A stretch of 64,000 bases of DNA from Forficula auricularia (taxonomy: Eukaryota; Arthropoda; Insecta; Dermaptera; Forficulidae). Shown piece after piece: positions 57,150-64,000 of the stretch. The notes below the pieces were generated by a model. It had not been told where the DNA came from, searched no databases, and saw only the letters and a program-made list of their open reading frames with translations. A program made the position numbers and the translations under genes. Where the stretch lies: the NCBI GenBank assembly GCA_024734495.1, contig JALMQS010000324.1, forward strand, positions 62,001 to 126,000, in the 5' to 3' direction. The first letter of the stretch is position 1; each line of letters opens with the position of its first letter.

Positions 57150-57735
57150 ATCGAAAATTCTTTATCGATTAATATTTTGGGTTAGTTGGCATCGCTTTTG
57201 AGCCAAATTATATTTTTGGAAGTTCTACACTTACTAACCAGTTATCTGGGAAAATAATTCATCCATGTAGAGATTTCCAGTGTGAAGTTACAGAGGCTTG
57301 ACGCCTCGACTGGCTCGAGTTGCTTCTTGTAAAGGGTAGTCTGGCACTGCAGGTGTAACATTTTGGGGTTAAAACATTATCAAAAACTGCCATTTTATTA
57401 GCATCAGTTATCTGCCAAATTGGATACTTCTAAATTCTTCCATGGTGGATATATTAAATAAAAACAATTCCCCCCCTTAACTTTAGAGGTTATAACTTGG
57501 AAGGAAAGTGGTTTTGAACAAAAAATTATATGAACTTTTTTTAAATTCTTTTAAAATTTATTCATGATCGGTTTAATATAGCTCATGGTCAAAGCATCGT
57601 TATTTTTGACTCCACTAGTGAGTCAACATGGACTTCAAATAGCCAGTGATATCTGATTAATAATAAAGGAATAAACACATTAATATTTCAAATAACTTTG
57701 GATACAGTCTATCAACGATCCGTTGTAGTTTATTT
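57150..57735 (+). repeat. Repeat mosaic
   Basis: 57280-57355 matches the end of the 41160-41790 repeat; 57600-57730 matches the tail of the 118-bp-unit repeat (GTGATATCTGATTAATAATA). Confidence 0.5.
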
Positions 57736-57759
57736 AAATGACGGATAACATTCCCGCAT

Positions 57760-58350
57760 TTATCTACTAGTATAATTTAGATAATTCAAGATATTAAATT
57801 GCATTTGAAAATTTTCGTCCTTTATGAACGAAACTTTGCCAATAAAAATCCAATTTACGTCTCTTTCTTAATATGTTTTCTGATGTAATTGAATGTTAGT
57901 TTTCTTTTAAATCTGACAACCTGAACGAATTCCAATTCTTTTTTAGAAAAGAACCCGACGTACCGCAGGTATTCAATGGGACTAAAGAATGAAAGAAAAA
58001 GCTTTAGAAGAAGATTTTAGCTTTTTAGCCTATTGAATGCCTCAGTGTGCACAAATGCTGGACCGGGCGCCCCATTTCGTTTTCTCTGCTCCATTATTGA
58101 ATCGGATTAACACCGGCGGCTTAGCAGTAATGAATCAGTTAACGAGTCTTTTTCCGACCTAGGAACAACATTCAATTTATATTTCCAAGTTTTTTTATTT
58201 TTTATTTGTTTGTTTGTTTTTCGTAATAGTATTAATTGAAAATGCTGTGCTATCAAGAAAAGATTCGATGTTTATTAACACTTAGAAGGATGATAGGGGT
58301 CATTTGAACCCTGGACCTACTTTGATCTTTAATAACTTTATTATAAAATA
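57760..58350. other. Single-copy region, possible regulatory DNA
   Basis: 57940-58160 is complex, GC-richer and repeat-free. There is no coding frame of note; a pyrimidine tract with TTTTTTAG at 57938-57945 could be a splice acceptor, unsupported. Confidence 0.3.
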
Positions 58351-58369
58351 GCTGCGAGGCCCATCTTCC

Positions 58370-58990
58370 CCCTCTTGTTACTCACCCCGCACCTAATTTT
58401 TGCGTTTCTAGCCCAGAGATTATGTATACAAAATTTGGTTGAGTATAGTCCAAGGACAATTTTTTTTATTTTTTGACCCCCTCCCCCGATTTTTGGTGAT
58501 TAGTTTTTATATTTATAGCTCTCTAGTGGGCCACAGCTTATGTATATCAAATTTTGTTGAGTTTGCTCCAAGGGCAAGAATTTTCCATTTTTGACCCTCA
58601 ATCCCCTTTTTGTGTCGTTTTTGGAAGAATTTTTTAAACAAAATTTGTCACAAATCACATCCCATACAACTTTGCTCATTACAAAATTTTCCGTAGAGCT
58701 AATAGTTTAGGAGTAATTGGTTAATTTCCATTAGTGCGCCCATCCCACTGCCCCAAAACCCCCATTTTGGGTTCAAAATATCAAAACGTTATATATCAGT
58801 GATTTTAAGAAGACATCTGATACAAATATGAAACTTCATAATAATCCCCCTTCAGTCGTTTTTACGTGAATCGTCAGCAACTTTTCGCGGAACACACGGC
58901 AACATACAGACAAACATACAGGCCGACATATAGCCAGGAATTTTTTAGGGTTTTCGTTGTAACATTACATGAAACGTGTGCAACCAAAAT
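58370..58990 (+). repeat. Composite repeat with 124-bp units, CAGACAAACATACAG type
   Basis: Tandem units (TTATGTATAYCAAATTTKGT) followed by the block shared with 10825-11160. Confidence 0.5.
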
Positions 58991-59025
58991 TTGGCGTGAG
59001 ACAGAACCTTAATTTTATATATATA

Positions 59026-61068
59026 CAGGGTGATTCACGATCGATGTGACGTTAGACGTTTATGGAAAACGGAAATCAGCATTTTTCTGAAAATTTAACA
59101 CCTTACATTTTCTTACCTGTTCTATCGATCAAAAATATTTTCAGCATTGCTACGTTTCGGCTTTCATCGAAAAGTCTTAGCAACTTTATTTTTTTAAATG
59201 GAATACCCCGTATATAAACACGTTTTTAGAACCGCCCTTTTATTAAAATACTTTTTTGTTAATATTTTTCTATACCTATCTCTATCGGTTTTCGAGATAA
59301 AAAATAATTTGTTTTAAATATCGTGTAAAACATGGCCCTAATTAAACTTAAATAAATAAGTGCTCTCAATTCATGAAAAGTTGATATTTTAGTGGTAGTT
59401 TAGACACACCCGAAGTATTTAGTTTACGCCAAGAAATCGATTCCATATTATACAGGGCGTGCTAAAAATTACTATTATTTCCGTTATTCATAAAATGGGA
59501 CAAAGCTCCTTTTTTCAAATGAGACCCTTTGTATATTAGTGAATAAATTGAATAACGAAGAAAAATGCTTTAACACGATATATCATGTCCCTATACTTAA
59601 AACATCAAGTTTTCTTAATAAAAGCGCTTTTCGTGAAAAATTACTTTTTTTAATGAAATTAATTTTAACTAACCATGATCAAGTTTATGACAGTTTATTG
59701 ACTATTTATAAGAAACCTATGAAAAGTTGATCGACGATGTTCAAAAATCTCCCAAATGACCGCAACTATTGATTATTTCGAGTTTCGAAGTTCTTATGAA
59801 ATTATTTATTTTGTAGTATAAGAACATCGTTGGAATAATCAATATTTGCGGTCATTTTGGGAGATTTTTTTGAACATCGTCGATAAACTTTTTATAGGTT
59901 TCTTATAAATAGTCAACAAACTGTCATAAGCTTGATATTTTCATGGTTAGTTAAAATTAATTTCATTAAAAAGTAATTTTTCACGAAAAAGTGCCTTTAT
60001 TAAGAAAACTTGATGTTTTAAGTATAGGGACATGATATATCGTCTTAAAGCATTTTTCTTCGTTTTTCAATTTATTCACTAATATACAAAGGGTCTCATT
60101 TGAAAAAAGGAGCTTTTGTCCCCTTTTATGAATAACGGAAATAATAGTAATTTTAGCACGCCCTGTATAACGAGCCGTCAGGCTAATTGACGATTCTACC
60201 CCTCACCGACTCCCTCGACTCGCTGGCTCATCGAAGAGATGTCTCTGCCCTTTCCCTTTTCTATAGATACTATCACGGCAGGTAGCCTGATGAGATAAAA
60301 TCAATAATTCCCCCCAAAGCATGCTGCACTAGCACACGTTTTGCCGACTCCCAACACTCTTCGCGGTCAAATTGGAAAAAGTGCCGGACCACTTCATTCG
60401 CGAATACATATATCCCCATGACTTCAAGGAACTGGAACTCTCTCCCAGCCTCTATCTTTCCCAGCACCTATGATCTTCAAACCTTCTAAAACCAGGGTGC
60501 ATAGACACTACGTCTACACCCTCTCACTTAATCAACTTTCCCTTCTCTTTCGTTAATGCAAGGGTCTTTCGTGATCCATAGGGCTCACATCTTTACTGGT
60601 GCACCCTTCTGCATTCGATTGCATTAAAAAAAAAACAAAAAAATAATATGGAATCGATTTCTTGGCGTAAACTAAATACTTCGGGTGTGTCTAAACTACC
60701 ACTAAAATATCAACTTTTCATGAATTGAGAGCACTTATTTATTTAAGTTTAATTAGGGCCATGTTTTACACGATATTTAAAACAAATTATTTTTTATCTC
60801 GAAAACCGATAGAGATAGGTATAGAAAAATATTAACAAAAAAGTATTTTAATAAAAGGGCGGTTCTAAAAACGTGTTAATATACGGGGTATTCCATTTAA
60901 AAAAATAAAGTTGCTAAGACTTTTCGATGAAAGCCGAAACGTAGCAATGCTGAAAATATTTTAGATCGATAGAAGAGGTAAGAAAATGTAAGGTGCTAAA
61001 TTTTCAGAAAAATCCTGATTTCCGTTTTCCATAAACGTCTAACGTGCGATCGACCGTGAATCACCCTG
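59026..61068. mobile_element. Large palindrome, CAGGGTGATTCACG termini, invaded by a LINE
   Basis: TATA flanks both ends. The arms pair from both outer ends inward and meet at about 59760-59860. A second terminus-like string, TACAGGGCGTGCTAAAAATT, sits at about 59453 and, inverse, at 60168, so the arms may hold a nested element. A LINE (60170-60643) interrupts the right arm. No transposase. Confidence 0.7.
60170..60643 (+). mobile_element. CR1/Jockey-like LINE 3' end inside the palindrome
   Basis: Starts ACGAGCCGTCAGGCTAATTG, equal to 34544 onwards, and ends in an A-rich tail (60625-60643). Several indels break the frame. Without it the palindrome arm rejoins cleanly (..CCCTGTATA / ATATGGAATC..). 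Confidence 0.8.
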
Positions 61069-61319
61069 TATATAGATTTTTCGATTTTACTGAAACTTCT
61101 TGAGATTGTTTATTTTGGTTTAAATTATCCAAAACATGATCTTCATTTTGTTATAGGAAAAGCAAATAGGAATACAGTCTGTTTCTAAATTGATGGGAAA
61201 TATTTTAAAGGGTGATTTTTCAGCAAAAATTAATGGGAGGGTGAAGGTCTCTCGCATTGATTAATAAACTAAGAATAATAGTGTAACTTTTACTCATCTC
61301 ATTGATTATAACTCCTAAC

Positions 61320-61870
61320 CTGTTTACTTCTACAACAAATTCCATTAGAAGCAAAATTGTAGAGGATGTAATTTTTGACAATTTTCTTTAAAAAATTCGA
61401 AAATAACTATCCAAAATGGGAGAGGTGTCGAAAATAAAAATTCTAGCCCTTTTGGTCAAACTCAACCAATAACTTTTAAGGAGTTAGGTGTTAGTTCTAG
61501 GTGAAACATTTTATTATTATATTAAACCCAACCAAATTTCGTATACATATTCTATGGACTCCAAGAAGGCTATAAATGCATAAACTAACCACCCAAATTA
61601 GGGGAGGGCCAAAAAATGAAAATCTAGGGCCCTGTACCAAAATTAATTTAGTTTTTGCACTTCTAGCCTTCTGGGTGTCCACAGAATTTGGTCGAAAGGG
61701 CTAGAATTTTCATTTTCACCCCCCCCCCCCCATTTCGGATGGTTATTTTCAAATTTTATTAAACAAAAATGTCAAAAATTACATCCTCTACAATTTTTCG
61801 TCTAATGGAATTTAGCGTAGAGTAGAGATTTTAGGAGTTATATGTACCTAATCATACGGTATTTTTTGAC
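61320..61870. repeat. Inverted repeat of the composite repeat family
   Basis: AATTCCATTAGA, ATTGTAGAGGATGTAATTTT and CTAGCCCTTTTGGTC recur as inverses at 61700-61815. A C homopolymer lies at about 61720-61731. Confidence 0.55.
61458..61535 (-). mobile_element. 54-bp PLE tail micro-insertion with 12-bp target duplication
   Basis: AAACTCAACCAA (61458-61469) and AAACCCAACCAA (61524-61535) flank only the tail (inverse; TTTTAAGGAGTTAGGTGTTA to GGTGAAACATTTT) and a pLTR scrap TATTATTATATT. The unoccupied repeat elsewhere (12758-12778) reads straight through. Confidence 0.8.
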
Positions 61871-62129
61871 ATTTTCAGGGGTCGATTAGCTCCTAAAAAC
61901 GACTCGATTTGGCGAGTAAGAATTTGACTTTCGGGGTGTGTGCTGATCACATTACAGTATGGGATATGTTATTTGGGTTCTGAAATCAGTTTCCCAAAAT
62001 GGTCAATAGCTCTCGGTCTACTAGCAAAAATATCATCAGCTTGGGTGATTGTTCTTAATGTTGCTTAACTTTTGAGATCTATAATGAATCAAATGAATTC
62101 AATCTGCCAAACTCATTGATTATATCTAA

Positions 62130-62154
62130 TGTGTGTGTATGTGTGTGTGTGTGT
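62130..62154. repeat. (GT)n microsatellite
   Basis: Interrupted TG run. 62160-62690 has no other feature. Confidence 0.85.
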
Positions 62155-62697
62155 TTTAATTATGATTTATATTAATAATGAAATCTAATACCTATATGAA
62201 TTTCATTTAAATTGGTAACTTTACTTGTAAATACTAGTATATTTAATATTATTTGAACATGTTGCTATCCAAAACTATCGTTTGAAATATTTGTTTCGTT
62301 CAAATATAATTTTTTTATTCATGCTTTTCCGACGTTTGAAAATGTTTTATTTATAGAGAGGAAATTCTCATTCCGCTTTTTTCTCTTTCAAGAAAAATAT
62401 GATTTTTCTCCTTTTTATTATTTCGTTATACCATTAAAACTTTTTTCTATGTCCTTCGCTTTTTTATTTCTTCAAAACAGTTATTTATTCCATTCGATCA
62501 AAATTTGGTAGATTTTTTAAATGAAGGTTTTTAATATTGTTTTTATTTATACTATGGTAGATAAATGATTGTGGGTAAATACCAATAAATAATACATTAA
62601 ACTAAGACGGGTGTCCCTTATTTTCCAAATTTTTAAGCTGAATTTTAAGCTGAAGACTCATATGGTTCAAGATAAATAAAAAAAAAAAAAAAATCCC

Positions 62698-63508
62698 GCA
62701 AGTTTCAAGTCTCTATCTCAATTTGAACCTTTTCCGAACAGATATGTAAGTTTCCCATCTACCTAAATTACACTGAGTTTTTGGCATTGAAAGACAAATT
62801 TTTTATTTCGGCCAAATTAATTGTTCAAAAAATTTGCAACTCTGTAGACATAATTCTTATAATATTAGCTATTCTTCAGAATTTTTTACATATCTTTAGC
62901 TATTATTATTTTTGAGTTCATGACTTAACAATGCTAAGATATAGCGGTATTTTGTCTATCTGAAAACTCCAAATTTATAATAGCTAAAAATTTGTAAAAA
63001 TTCTGAAGGATAGCTAATATGTGAGAGTTTCAAATTTTTGAACCATTATTTTGGAAGAAAGATAAAATAATTATCGTTCAATGCCAAAAACCCCATCTTA
63101 TTTAGATAGAAAACTTTACATCGCTGTTCAGCAAAGGTCCAGCCAAAATAATAGTTACAAAATTTTGAAACTCTGTAACTTTATCTTTATAATAGTAGCT
63201 ATCCTTCAGAATTTTTAAAGATTCTTAGCTATTATAGTTAGAGTTAGATAAAATATTGCTATATCTTAGTGTTAGAAAGCTATAGACTCTAAAATTATAG
63301 GTATTTTCTAAAAAATCTGTAAAAATTCTCAGAGATAACTATTATTATAAGGATAAAGTCTACAGGGTTTCAAATTTTTTGAACCATTACTTTGGACGGA
63401 ATAAAAAAATTGATCATTCAATGCCAAAAACCTCATATGTTATTTAGATGGGAAACTTGCATCGCCGTTTAGCAAAGGTTAAAATTGAGATAGGGGCTTG
63501 AAACTTGG
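62698..63508. mobile_element. Foldback element, GCAAGTTTCAAG termini
   Basis: GCAAGTTTCAAGTCTCTATC at the left and its inverse (GGGGCTTGAAACTTGG) at the right; arms share ATTCAATGCCAAAAACC and AGAATTTTTACA-type blocks. The interior also has direct sub-repeats and relates to 29980-30330. 63509-64000 holds nothing recognised. Confidence 0.65.
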
Positions 63509-64000
63509 GGATATTTTTTTATTCATTTCGAACCATATGAGCCTCTGGGAGCATAACATTTCATACCTATATGGTATACCCAAAATAATAATCACCCTAA
63601 ATGAGCATCTCAGATTGGCCACGTTATTGTCAAGTTATATATATAAGCTGGGAGTACAGTCCAGTCAAAAACCCAGTACACCAACAAGCTCAGCGCCCTC
63701 AATGTGAGAATTTTCATGATACATTTTTAATGGAGGTGGTATAACTTGTATTACATACGTATACAAATTAAACTACTTATGTAACCTACAATATTGTACA
63801 TTACAATGTGAATTAATTATTAATAAATTCATACATCATAAATAAATTATTATTTATTATTAATATATTATTATTTTCACAGTTTTAGTTTCATATCATA
63901 ATAATATCCCCAATGACTTTGATATAAAAAGAACATATATACGCAAAACCTATATTTACTAAATTATACACAAAATATTTACATTCATTTATTTGATTTT

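Overview
This is an AT-rich animal nuclear window, most likely from an arthropod. The evidence is AT-rich non-coding DNA with long T tracts, tRNA-derived SINEs, LINE tails ending in poly-A or (AAAT)n, hAT, mariner, Harbinger and Helitron remnants, Ty3/gypsy integrase debris and a very large load of Penelope-like elements (PLEs). No operons, rRNA or functional tRNA genes were seen. The species cannot be named from the sequence. No intact conventional gene was found. The only host-like protein reading frame is a leucine-rich-repeat-like gene at 19752-20753 (minus) with one in-frame stop. The rest reads as intergenic or deep intronic DNA; a recursive-splice-like site at 38208-38243 hints at a long plus-strand intron.

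Layout: 0-16 kb holds a CAGRGTG foldback (211-907), PLE families A, B, D and G, two SINEs, an inverted 118-bp tandem array (7920-8925), a 1.7-kb head-to-head dimer of the TTTACCATAC repeat (11239-12930), a PLE N-terminal coding relic and LINE and Helitron 3' ends. 16-24.4 kb is a repeat unit present three times; two copies form 2.1-kb inverted arms (17276-19383 and 22146-24292) whose loop holds the LRR-like gene and four hammerhead-like PLE fragments. 25-31 kb holds repeats, a second family-A PLE (26333-27095), a foldback (28098-28843) and a PLE 3' end. 31-44 kb holds a CR1/Jockey-like LINE 3' end (34230-35020), hairpins, a free-standing hammerhead-like motif (36130-36170), a Harbinger-type MITE, a 646-bp Helitron (38863-39508) and a second CAGGGTG foldback. 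44-64 kb holds gypsy integrase relics, LINEs with a nested PLE, an RTE-like LINE 5' end, a three-level nest (mariner, then hAT, then PLE; 55740-57144), a 2-kb palindrome invaded by a LINE (59026-61068) and one more foldback.

The main signal is the PLE population. At least six sequence families share a short 3' tail module, carry hammerhead-ribozyme-like cores (CUGANGA, stem II, GAA, a tiny palindromic stem III), and are bounded by 12-14 bp target-site duplications. Most insertions have one layout: an inverted pLTR at one end, then a direct pLTR, then the tail. Three micro-insertions of only 38-54 bp consist of just the tail or the pLTR edge between target duplications. Nearly every other repeat family here also occurs as an inverted dimer, which is either a property of this genome or something to exclude as a library artefact.
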